Made by a program: the position numbers and the translations under genes
NCBI GenBank assembly: GCA_001584585.1
Contig: LSYV01000008.1
Span: forward strand, 2,328,869 to 2,392,868
Direction: 5' to 3'
Source: Gonium pectorale
Lineage: Eukaryota; Chlorophyta; Chlorophyceae; Chlamydomonadales; Volvocaceae
DNA: 64,000 bases
The notes under the pieces: model-generated
Databases searched by the model: none
The model's input: only the letters and a program-made list of their open reading frames with translations
What the model was told of the DNA's origin: nothing
Shown: positions 1 to 9,688 of the stretch, piece after piece
Layout: each line of letters starts with the position of its first letter
How positions within the stretch are numbered: the stretch's first letter is position 1

Positions 1-3000
1 CGTAGGCCATCAGCCAGCCCAGGTTGGGCCAGGACAGCACCAGGCTGAGGAGCGACTCCAGGCGGTAGGGGTTGGCAGACTGCGGGTTTGGGAGGGAAGG
101 GAACAGTCATGTCCAGTCAGTAACATGTGTTTGCTGCGGCTGATAAGGGAGGTGAGGCGCTGGAGCCGTTTGGCACTCTAGGTGTAAAAGCCGCGCATCG
201 ACTTTCGCCCTGCTGCCCCGATGCGCTTTCCCCACCTGCACGGGCGCGCCGCGGCGCAGTACGCGCTCCAGGCAGGGCAGCACGCCGGCCTCCAGTGCGC
301 GGCCCACGTTGGGCGGCGGTAAGGCCGGGAGCGCGGCTGCGGGAAGCGCATCGAGTTGGTAGGGGGGAGCAAATTCAGTTATCGCGTAGAAACAAGCATA
401 CAAGGACTAGTGTTGTCTACCAGCCAAGCATGCAGCAGACAAGAACAAAGACAGGTGCTCGTGGTGTGCGCGACACTGTTCTCCAATTAGATATATATGT
501 ACTTGGCACCGTGCCACCCGCCACCCGCAAACTGCTAGAATCCCATGACGCGCTTGCGGAAAGCCAATGGAGAGTAGCCCGTGGCGTGGCACCCTCCGCG
601 CACCAGACTCACTCGCCAGGGGCGGCAGCCGGACGCGCAGCGCACGCAGCCGGAACTGGTCGTCCCACACGCACTGGTCCTTCAGCGCGCGCGAGGCAGC
701 CATGTTGGTGATCGCCACCGCCGCGCGCCACCACTGCAGCGGCCGCGGCGGCGCGTCCCTGCCGGCCCGGCCGCTGCCCATGGCCATGCCCAAGAGGTAC
801 GACGCCGCGTCAAACGAGTCGTACAGATCGTCCAACTCCTCGAGCTCCGACTCGACGGCGGCGGCTGCGCCGGACTTCTGGCTTTGCCGCCGCATGAGGA
901 AGGCCGAGCACTCGAGCGCATCGAGGGCCAGCCGCAAGCACGCCTGCTCCGGGATCAGACGCCGGACCGGGGCACCAACGGCGCCGGGTACAGCTGCAGT
1001 CGCAACGTTCGCTCCATCGCAAGCGGGTGCCTCCGCCACCACAAGCGGCCCAGCTGCGGTGCCGTCCGCCACTTCGACAGGCGCAGTGGCTGCACCGCTA
1101 GGCGCGGCGGTGGCAGCAGCAGCAGCAGCCTCGGCCCCGGCGGCGCCGGAGGTCCGCGGCGGCGAGCCCGCCGCTACCGCAACCGCCAGCGGCGCGGAGG
1201 CGGGGGTCGGCTGCTGCGCCGGCGACGCGGGCTGCTGGCCCGCCTGCTGCCCCACCGAGCCCTGCTCCGCAGCGCGGCGCTCCTGCCAGGCCTGCGACGA
1301 CTCCATGCACACGTTGACCAGCCGCACGCACATGGTGTACGCGGCCTTGCGGCCGATCAGGGGAGTCTGTGCGTGAAACGCCCGCAGCTCCGCCACCTTC
1401 TCCGCGCGCCGCTTCACCGGATCGGCCTCTTGAGCCTGGGCGGCGGAGTCTAACCCCACTGCCGCCGTATCCGCTGCGGCCGTATCCGCTGCCGCCACCG
1501 CGGATTGGGGCCCTGCCGCAGGCCCAGCCTGCTCTGCTGACTGCCCGGACGCCGCCTGACCCGCAGGTCGCTGCTCCGTGAGCCCTACAGAGGACTCTCC
1601 CGTGGCGCTCCCCGGCTGCTGCTGTGCCTTCTGGCCCTGCCGGTGTGTAGGAGTCGACGGCGACGCGGCCGGTGGCGAAACCTCGCCATCCTCTCCTTCC
1701 TCCTCCCCATCATCTTCCTCGTCGTCATAGCAGTCATCGTCGTCGTAACGCGAGCGGGAGAAGCGCTGCGGGTCATGTGAGCTCATCCAGACCGCCATCG
1801 CGATTTCCGCGAAGACCGTATCCAGCAGCTCAATGCCCTCAATGCTCTCAGTCGCGCCGTGACCGTCGCCGGTGCCGGAGCTGCGATTGCCCACCTCGTC
1901 CACAGGCCCGGACGCGGCGGCACCAGAGTCGGCGGCGGCTCCAGACAAAGCTGCTGTACCGCCGCCTGTCGCCGCTGCGGCTCCATTGCCATCCGTCTCG
2001 TCTGCGCCCCCCGCTGTCACAGCCGCTTTCTGCGCCTGCGCCTGCTTCGCTGCCTCTACCGCGGCGCGCGACCTGCTCAGCTTTGCAGCGTAGTCTCCCA
2101 GCTTCCGGGCCGTGGCCGCCGCAGCCGCCGACGGTGACATTGCATTCTCCGGGTCCGTCTCGTCGGGCGGCAGGAGAGGTATGAGCTGCTGCAGGCCGTA
2201 CAACGGCCCGCCGTCCGCTGCATGGAGCATCTGAACGACCTGAGGGGCGCGTGGGGCACAATCGCACCATACGGAGCATGGCCGCCATAACAACGGGTGT
2301 GCGCTCGGGGCTGCTGGGAACAGCAAAGCAAGCGGGGTACAGGGCACCACGCGCCGACGCCGCATCGTTCGCTGCTGCTGAACCAAAGGACGAGAGCTGC
2401 GTCCTCTACCTCAGCCGCTCCTCTTCCTCGACTGACAACGGATGTGCTGGCGAGTCGGCTACATGGCGGCGGATGATAAGGCGATGATAGGGTCGGCGAA
2501 GCCTGCCTCCGCAGCTACGAACATGGCTGGCAGCGCCCGTCCTACACACGGAAACGGCACATCCTCCCACAGTAAACGACTCGGCACACCAACACACCTG
2601 GAGCGCTAGCACGTACTGCCAGCAGGGCCCGGTGGCAACCTTGGAGAACTGCTGCAGCTCCGCCGTACGGGGCGGCAGCCGGCCGCGCACCAGCTTGAGG
2701 CCCGCCTCGCCCAGATATCGCACCTCTGCCAGCAACCCGTCGTCCAAGGCCCGCCCGGCGCCGGTCTGGGCGAGCGCATCGTGGAGGATCGACCGGGCAA
2801 TGTGTTCAAACAGCTGGCTGCGCTCCAGGGCCGACTGCACCTCGTTGTACAGCCTGCAGCCCGCCTTGTTGCAGGCGTTGCACTTGGCCGTATAACCGTG
2901 GGCCAGCTGGGCGGCCTGAATGGCCGCATCCAACATGAAGAGGCTGCCCTGCCGAATGGTCTGCAGCCGATTGCGCGGGTCCAGCGCCGCGGCCTCTGCC

Positions 3001-3500
3001 TCCGCCGGCTTCTGAGCCAGCAGCTGGCTGTACGCCTCCAACGCGTCCATGCGCACAACGTAGTGCATTACCTCGAGGCCAACGCCTGCGAGTCGACTGT
3101 CGACGGAACAGCCCAGAAGATGGAACACGAGCGACGACACGAGCATCGAGCTGCCGGCTCCCAGGTATTGCAGACTCAGTCCGGCAACCAAGCCGGTGCT
3201 GTCGGCTGAGCTGTTGGTTGGACTGCATTGAACAGGCGCGCCGGACAGGCGCTGACCCAGGGCCAGAAGCTGAAGCAGGGCAACCCTATGCGCTTTCCGA
3301 GCCCAGACCTCCGCGCAGGCTTCGTAGCGTTCTTTAGCAGGTAGAGCGGCGTTAAAGAACTCCATCAACACTTGCAGGGAGTTACGCGCAAGCGATAGCT
3401 GTTCAACCAGCTCATCGCTGCCCTTTGGCACAGCGTCCACGCAGCTGATCCGCTTGGACACTTCAACGAGCTGGTCAAGGGCCTCAGAGAGGGCGTTCAT
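1..3500 (-). CDS. Large hypothetical protein, 5' part only (runs off left edge)
   Basis: Modelled as exons 2598-3500, 613-2239, 236-336 and <1-79 on the minus strand. Phases agree at every junction (0, 1, 0), and the donors are CAG|GTGTGT, A|GTGAGT and CAG|GTGGGG. The start is the Met at 3500, which opens MNALSEALDQLVEVSKRI. Residues 1-300 look alpha-helical and include a Cys/His-containing stretch (CNACNKAGC). The second exon adds long Ala/Gln/Gly linkers and an acidic block (YDDDDCYDDEEDDGEEE), then more helical sequence. The third exon contains GRALEAGVLPCLERVLRR. From memory, that kind of segment occurs in large volvocine proteins that often end in a MYND finger, so this may be a relative of the MYND gene at 17964-22243. 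The relationship is an inference, because the C-terminus is outside the window. No enzymatic domain is visible. The exon structure is well supported; the function is unknown. Confidence 0.75.
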
Positions 3501-3863
3501 GTTGTCTTGAGCGCCGCCAGCGCCCGTTACACGAGTGCCTTTAGCTACCCGCTAACGAGAGTGCAAAGCTCAAATTTCAAAGCCTAAATTTTCCCATGGA
3601 TGTCGGCGCTCCAAACGCAAAGAGGGTCTGCAACATGATATGAACTGTCGCCCTCCATGACCTCAATCTTGGAAGACGTAAACTCTGGAACTGAAGCACG
3701 ATGACTATGTAATGATGCGTAAGACGTTAACACCACTTGGCAAAGCCTTCGCCTCAGCCGTCGTACGCGCAGTACAAATTTGGGGCACTTGCGTACATGT
3801 CTAGAGCAAGACCGAGCCCGCGCTAACCCCACGGAAGACGAGAGCCTTGGCAACCTGCATCCC
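3501..3863. other. Intergenic spacer
   Basis: This 363-base stretch lies between the start of the minus-strand hypothetical gene and the stop codon of the minus-strand Elf1 gene. It should hold the promoter and 5' UTR of the former and the 3' UTR of the latter. I see no coding exon and no clear TTACA (reverse-strand TGTAA) signal in it. Confidence 0.5.
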
Positions 3864-6172
3864 TCAGTCGTACGCCCCAAACGCACGCGCTGCCTGTTGC
3901 TGGCGCTGCGCCTCCGTCTGGCGCCGCCCGGGTGACGCCACAGCAGGCAGGACCTGCGCGGCGCCTCCGCCACCGCCGCCTCCGCCGCCGTCGCTGCTGC
4001 GGCGGATCGACCGTATGGCCCCGCCGCTGCCCGTCTGCGCATCTTGCGCCAACCCTGAGTCACCCATGTCCACAGTATCCGCGATCTGCTGCTGCTGGTG
4101 CTGCTGCTGCTGGCGCGCCAGCTGCTGCAGGTGGCTGCTGCCCGCCGGCAGCGCCCCGCGCGCCCCTGCACCGCCCAGGCCGGTGCGCTCAGCCAGCAGC
4201 GCAGCAGCCGCGGGGTCATGCAGCGAAGCACCTGCAGCAGCAAGCAGCATGGTAGGTGGTTGCTCAGGACGGTTTGAAGGTCAGACTGGCATGTACAGCT
4301 ACGTAGGCCGCGTCAAGGCCGCGTACCTCGTGGCGCAGAGAACAAACGGGACCAGACCCCGCATGCCGAAATGTATGCACACGGTTGCAGTACACGGCAC
4401 AGCGGCCTGTCGCCGGCGTCCTGGCATCCATACATGCGCAACGACGCGCTGGCAGTCGGGCGCAGCATTATCAGAAAAAGCACTGGGTACTGCATCATAC
4501 TGCCGGTACGCGCAGTACACCTGCCGCAAACGGTCGAAGGCACTACATGTAGGAAAACGGTACCACGTGTAGATCCTTCGGGACCTGATCAGCGGATATA
4601 TGGGCCTCCGAAAGTCAAACGTTATAAAGGCAAGAGACGTTGTCATCTGGAGCAAATTACCTTCGCTATTAACCGTTCACCCACCCGCCAGACCGTTCAC
4701 CTACCCGCCGCCAGGCCCGCACGCGTCGTGTGCTCCAGACCCTCCGCCAGACGTAGTCGCCGGCCGCCGCTGCACGCCACAAGGGGCGATCTGGGCGCCG
4801 CCGTGTCCTCGTCCTCCAGATCCTCCCCGAGCCCCAGCCCCGGAGCAGTGGCCGCCACGCCGCCGTCATCGGCTTGAGGCTTGGCCCTCTTCAGTCGCTG
4901 CAGCGGCGACGGTTGCAGCAGTCCCGAAAGCCTCAGCCGGCCGCCTGCGGCGGCGTTGCCGCCGGTCTCGTCTGCACCGCCGTCATCCTGATCGCTGCCG
5001 GCGCCGGCGCCCTCCGCATCCTCGTCCTCGTCGTCGTGGTCCGCGGCGCCGGGAAGCGGCGCCGCCGCTGTGCGCAGGCCCAGCTGCTGCCGGAGGGACG
5101 GGTCGGCCTCCGCCGCCGGTGGCGCTCCTCGTGGGGGAACACGCTGCGCAGACGGAAGCAAGGCTCGAAACATGTATGGGGGGCAGAAACTGAAGCGCTT
5201 TGGGTAACATTCTCACGCAATGCTCAAAATGAAATGTTCGCCTATTGAACGTAAGGGCGTTCGCATGAAATAGGGTGTGTCGCGCATGCGCTCTCGCCTA
5301 GCACACCGCGCAACGCACGCAGCCCGAGCGGCTTTGCCCCTTGGCACACCGGCCCAAGCCCCCACTGCAGCCCACCTAACGCCCACTGCCTCCCGTAGAC
5401 AGGGCCCCAAGCCCCCACCTCGACCTACGTGCACAGCGTCCTCGCACTCGTCCAGCCACTCGTGGTACACATCAACCGGCTCCGTCAGCGTCCTGAGGGT
5501 TAAGCCGCAAGGCGAAAGCACTTCAGTGGTAGTGTTCAAAAAAGAGAGATTTGCAGAGAAAGAGGGTCGCCATGTTACGTCCATGGCGAGAATACGCATG
5601 CCAGCGCGTGCAGGTTGAGAAGCCTCCCAAGGTGCGCGTCTCAGACGGACACCTACTGGAAGGGCGCTTGATTAGCAATTCGGCATGCTGAATGGGATGC
5701 CCTTCCTGCAGTGCTGGGATGCCCACTGCACTAAGCTCTAGCCCCGCGTCCCTAGACGCCGTGCTTGGAGACAGCCTCGGTTGCGACTCACAAGCCCTTA
5801 CGGAGGGGTTGTGACCGGCCGTACGATGTCGTACCTGCACACGGTGTTGTATTTCATGCCGCACTGCTCGCAGCCTACCGTGGCACGCCCCTCCTCCCGC
5901 TGTACGTGAATTGGTCCAACAGGGAAAAGAAGGGAAGTCGTTGTTGCTTGAAGTTTGCACTTTGCACGATTCAGTTACAGGGGTGAGCACCATCGTCCGG
6001 AGGAAAGCATGACATCCGCGCTCCGTGAAGCCCTCACCTTGAGGACGCATAGTACTGTGCCGTGCATGTTACAGAACGGGCACTCGAAGCGTGACGGGAG
6101 CAACGTGCGCGCCTTCTTTCGGGCGACTGCAGCTGCGGCGTCTCCCGGCTTGCGGCCCTTGCGCTTGCCCAT
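3864..6172 (-). CDS. ELF1: Transcription elongation factor Elf1 (ELOF1) homologue with long acidic tail
   Basis: Five exons: 6038-6172, 5835-5899, 5429-5492, 4705-5143 and 3864-4231, giving 356 residues with all phases consistent. The N-terminus MGKRKGRKP is the basic Elf1 leader. It is followed by a four-Cys zinc ribbon: CPFC near residue 31 and CEQC near residue 55, with 20 residues between the pairs, the same spacing as in human ELOF1. Next comes the signature LTEPVDVYHEWLDECEDAV. Elf1 binds RNA polymerase II during elongation and acts in the nucleus in chromatin transcription and transcription-coupled repair; that is family knowledge. The last two exons add about 270 residues not present in animal ELOF1: an Asp/Glu-rich block (DHDDEDEDAEGAG), another acidic patch, then Gln-rich (QQQQHQQQQ) and poly-Gly tracts, ending RAFGAYD. 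Yeast Elf1 also has an acidic tail, but a much shorter one. The core is certain. The final two exons rest on splice phase and open frame. Confidence 0.88.
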
Positions 6173-6706
6173 CTTGCCGCGTCGCGCGCCTCAGATCTTA
6201 GAGAGTGCGAGCAGCTAAGACGACGGGCGCATCCCGCTCAGCGCTGGTGTCGGGAGCTCTCGGAGATTGCGCGTCAAGAGTTACAGCAGCCCAAGATGTA
6301 GGCGCAACCAAAAGAAAACTATCTTCTGGTCAATATGAACACCAATGTGTTGTATGAGGCACAAGGGGATGATCCAAGGCAACACCCGCAAGGGAAGACC
6401 AGTTCGGGTCTGCGTGTATTGGCAGTTGGTAGCAGTCGCGTCTAGCGAAGTATTGAAAGCCTGATAGCATCAGGACGCGATAGATGGACGGCCGAGCCTT
6501 TGAGTGAGGCTGCAAGCGGCTGTCCGCGTATTGCGTCATCTCAAAGCCGTACAGAAACCGAACCGCTCTTTGCTGCAGCGCTTAGACTCAACCTAGGAGT
6601 TTATGCAGGGGCACAAACAACGTCTGACCTGACCCTTCGACGCAATCGGCATCCTCTGCGCCGCCTGGTCAACAAGTACAGACAACTTTTACACACGTAA
6701 TCCATA
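6173..6706. promoter_or_regulatory. Divergent upstream region of the Elf1 gene and the acidic-protein gene
   Basis: These 534 bases separate two start codons that point away from each other: Elf1 on the minus strand at 6172 and the acidic protein on the plus strand at 6707. They must therefore contain both 5' UTRs and probably a shared promoter. I could not assign a TATA box or a specific factor site. Confidence 0.45.
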
Positions 6707-8757
6707 ATGGTTGAGGTAAGCAACCTATCTTGTTTCAAAGCACTTCTTTTGGGCTCTGTCTATGTAGCCCCCTTTGCTTTGGGGCGGCCTTACTCTGGGG
6801 CCACGGGAACACAACCGACCCGTGGGTCACCTCATCGTCATAAGCGTGTTTACGAGTTTCCCGCCACACGACCGTGTCCATAGGGATGTTGTCGAGCGGC
6901 ACAGGGTCTGCGGTGACAGGCGTCGACGCGGGAGAAGCTGCTAGCTGGCGATGCCGCGCATGTCCGCTGCCCTGCCGCGGGCCCTTGCGCGTTTCCGCCC
7001 CCGCACAATCCTGAGGCGCCGTGCCTTCACATCACACGCACGCGCCAGTGGCAAAACACGTTTCCCGCCTGATAAGTTGCGCCCATTGACCGCTGACGCG
7101 TGATGACGTAACGCGCTGAACGTGGTCCGCCCTGAGCACCGCAACGCCCCTGCCTGCCGGTCCCTCTCCTCCTCTTCCCTCCTGCTCCCCAGACCCGCTC
7201 CCAGGTCGCCGGCAAACCGCTCAAGAAGCCGGGCGCCTACAACACCGACTTGTACTACCAAGAGAAGGATGAGGGCTACGGAGACGTGGGCGTGGACCAG
7301 GTGGGTGGGAGCTGGCGGCTGGGTGCGGAACTGTTGGGCGCAGGTGTACGATAGCGGTAGCTGAGCGCCGCTTTGCTTCAGCGCCCAGTACCATGCAATC
7401 CTACACCCCCAAAGCACGTTGTTGTGGTGGCCCACGTGTCAATATACGGCAGGCCCCGGCTGCTTGTTTATTTGCCCTGCTCTCTGCTCCACTCGCGCTG
7501 CTGACGCCCCACTAACGCGGCGCCTGCCCCTCGCGCTTACCCGCCGCAGGAGCCGGATGCTGGCGCGATTGACAACCCGGCTGACCCCGAGTTCAAGGTG
7601 CGCCGACCTGTTGCACGCGCGATTGCAAGGGCAGTCGGGACATGGGATGTGCGGTACGGTTACGACGCTATGCCGACCCTGGCCTTGGGCCCGCCCCGGC
7701 GCGGTACCTGCTGCACCCCAAGAGAGCGAGGGACGGCGTGACAGCTGACAGGGTTTCGTGTGTCACCCGACGCATTGCGTCTAGGGAAGGCGCATCGGTG
7801 CATCAGCGTCGTCGCACCCTTTCTCACAACATATTGTAATGGTCGTTGTACTTTCATGCACGCGCCCTTAAGCCGGATCAGTTGCTTCAGGCCGGCAGGC
7901 TTACCGCCTTTGAGGCCCTCCTCGCACGTCTTGATGCTTGCGCAGGTGAAGGACAAGGACGTCGCCGAGGCGACCGAGGAGGCGCAACGCGACCCGGAGG
8001 GACGTGAGTGCTGGCTGGGCTGGGCAGGGAGCCGTGACCCGCGGGTCGCCAAAGCTGAAAGTCTACGCAAAATGCAACGGGCGCATGGAAGCGAAGCGGT
8101 GCTGCGGGAAAGTGCCCCGGTCCTGACTAGGCATTACGACTGCAGATAATCATTTCCCGGTGTGTTTCGGTGGTCGGAGGGCACTCCTCGATGCGTCTTT
8201 GTGCGCCCATCCTCAACGTCGATCCTTCCTGCCCCATGTACCGGTTTGCTTCCGTCTGACGTGCAGTGGACGTAAGCGAGCTCAAGGCGGAGGTGGAGGA
8301 ACTGCAGCGGCCCACCGACACAGGTGAGGGCGGGGCGGCCGTGCGGCATACCTTTATGTAAAAGAGGACCAGAAACGGGGACGGCAGCCTCTACGGACAT
8401 ACACACCCGAGGGTGTGATGTTTCCAGCAAGGCGCCGAATACAAGCATGGCGGGCGAGGTAAACGAGCAGACGGGCCCTCACGGGGTTTATGCGACCTCC
8501 ACGGGGGACACCTCGCCCCGATGACCCCCGCATGCATCCTGACGGGCATGCGCGCTCTTGCTGACCGGACCTGTCGAGACCCGGTCGCCCCTCGCGGGCT
8601 CCCGCCCTGACCCGCAGGCGTGGAGGAGCTGGACGCGGCGGGCGAGCCGGTGCCCATCGTGGACGCCAACGCGGAGGGCGGCGGCCCCAGCATCGAGGAG
8701 CAGGAGCAGAACATAGGCGCCGGCGAGGACCGCACGCGCGAGCACGAGGGCGTGTGA
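6707..8757 (+). CDS. Small acidic hypothetical protein, 139 residues
   Basis: Six exons: 6707-6715, 7193-7300, 7550-7597, 7946-8003, 8267-8323 and 8618-8757. They total 420 nt with consistent phases. The first coding exon is only nine bases (Met-Val-Glu, then a GTAAGC donor). The second exon could start four codons later at an alternative AG. The product begins basic (GKPLKKPGAYNTDLYYQEKD), then is strongly Glu/Asp-rich with no hydrophobic segment, and ends EQNIGAGEDRTREHEGV. It is probably a soluble and largely disordered protein. No Cys, His cluster or catalytic motif is visible. I do not recognise the family. The regular run of short in-phase exons with good junctions argues strongly that it is a real gene despite its size. 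It is convergent with the RGG gene downstream. Confidence 0.75.
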
Positions 8758-9174
8758 GGCCGCTGAGGAGGAACGAGAAACGCGGCTGGCATCTCAACTG
8801 CCGCTGGGGGCTTGACTGTAGACTCAAATAGCTGACGGCATGGGCTTATACGGCGTGTACGCCCTGCCCACTTTCTCACGACGCGGCAGCAGCTCTTGGG
8901 TACAGGGTGAAGTTAGGGAGTCTGGGAGCCGGCACAGCAGCAGGGCTCTGGAACGTTCAGTACTTAGTTGCTGCCGCGCTTAGGTTGACGCAGCTTTTGA
9001 TGTGGTTGTATTGATGTACGTGGTTGCACACGAGCAGGATGGCGTTAGCGGGCGGTTAGAGGGTGTAGCCCCGCTGCCGACTTGACTGCACCGAGGAATT
9101 CCCATCTCAGCGTAGATCGCCGGCGCCGACCAGCTGCGAACAGCGCAGCACTGTACCGTTAACGTGACGAACAG

Positions 9175-9179
9175 TTACA
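9175..9179 (-). terminator. Probable TGTAA poly(A) signal of the RGG-protein gene
   Basis: TTACA on the plus strand reads TGTAA on the minus strand. It is the nearest copy I found beyond the minus-strand stop at 9689, giving a 3' UTR of about 510 bases that would overlap the convergent transcript. Confidence 0.4.
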
Positions 9180-9193
9180 TCCTGGCACACTCC

Positions 9194-9198
9194 TGTAA
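9194..9198 (+). terminator. Probable TGTAA poly(A) signal of the acidic-protein gene
   Basis: TGTAA is the common chlorophyte poly(A) signal. This is the first copy I found downstream of the plus-strand stop at 8757, which implies a 3' UTR of roughly 450 bases. Confidence 0.5.
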
Positions 9199-9410
9199 TA
9201 GCGCACAGTACTCCTGCTGTCGATGTCCTTGCCCACATGAACACATGGACGAATCGTACTCCACTGACGAGGTAAAAAGATTGCCTTTGTGAGCGGAGTG
9301 CATCTCCGCATAAATCTTATTGTAGTTGAACAAGCCGTACAAAGTTGCTACAACCCGGTACCGGCCCGTACCCTCCCATACGGCCCAATCCTGCGTGACA
9401 CCTGCCTTCG

Positions 9411-9449
9411 CCCCCCCCCCCCCCCACAACCCTCCTACCCCCCCCCCCA
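9411..9449. repeat. Two C homopolymer runs (C15 and C12)
   Basis: About fifteen consecutive C residues occupy 9411-9425 and a second run of about twelve starts near 9438, followed by a CA dinucleotide run. The minus-strand transcript of the RGG gene would carry these as G tracts in its 3' UTR, which could form a quadruplex. Confidence 0.8.
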
Positions 9450-9688
9450 CACACACACCCCTGTTCATCCGAAAGAACGCGCCGGAGCATCGAGTGAGTA
9501 TGCCCTTCGACTACGCAATCCCGTGCTGCCGAAAGCCAATTCATAGTAAGCCTCATCTTCTGTTTTATATAATTCAAGAAAAGTACCACCGGTAAGGCCA
9601 CCATTTTATCCGTCGTGCCACAAAGCCACATCTGCAGAGCTGAGCACGCCCCCCCCCAACACACAATGCCATGCGAATCAGCCTGCCT

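Larger units (their letters stand above)
8758..9688. other. Convergent 3' intergenic region
   Basis: This 931-base region lies between two stop codons facing each other. It contains a plus-strand TGTAA at 9194-9198 and a minus-strand TGTAA (TTACA at 9175-9179), plus two C homopolymers. No further exon was found. Confidence 0.5.

Noticed and set aside
5974..5978. TTACA (minus-strand TGTAA) near 5974
   Set aside because: It falls inside the first Elf1 intron, upstream of the remaining coding exons, so it is not the gene's poly(A) signal.
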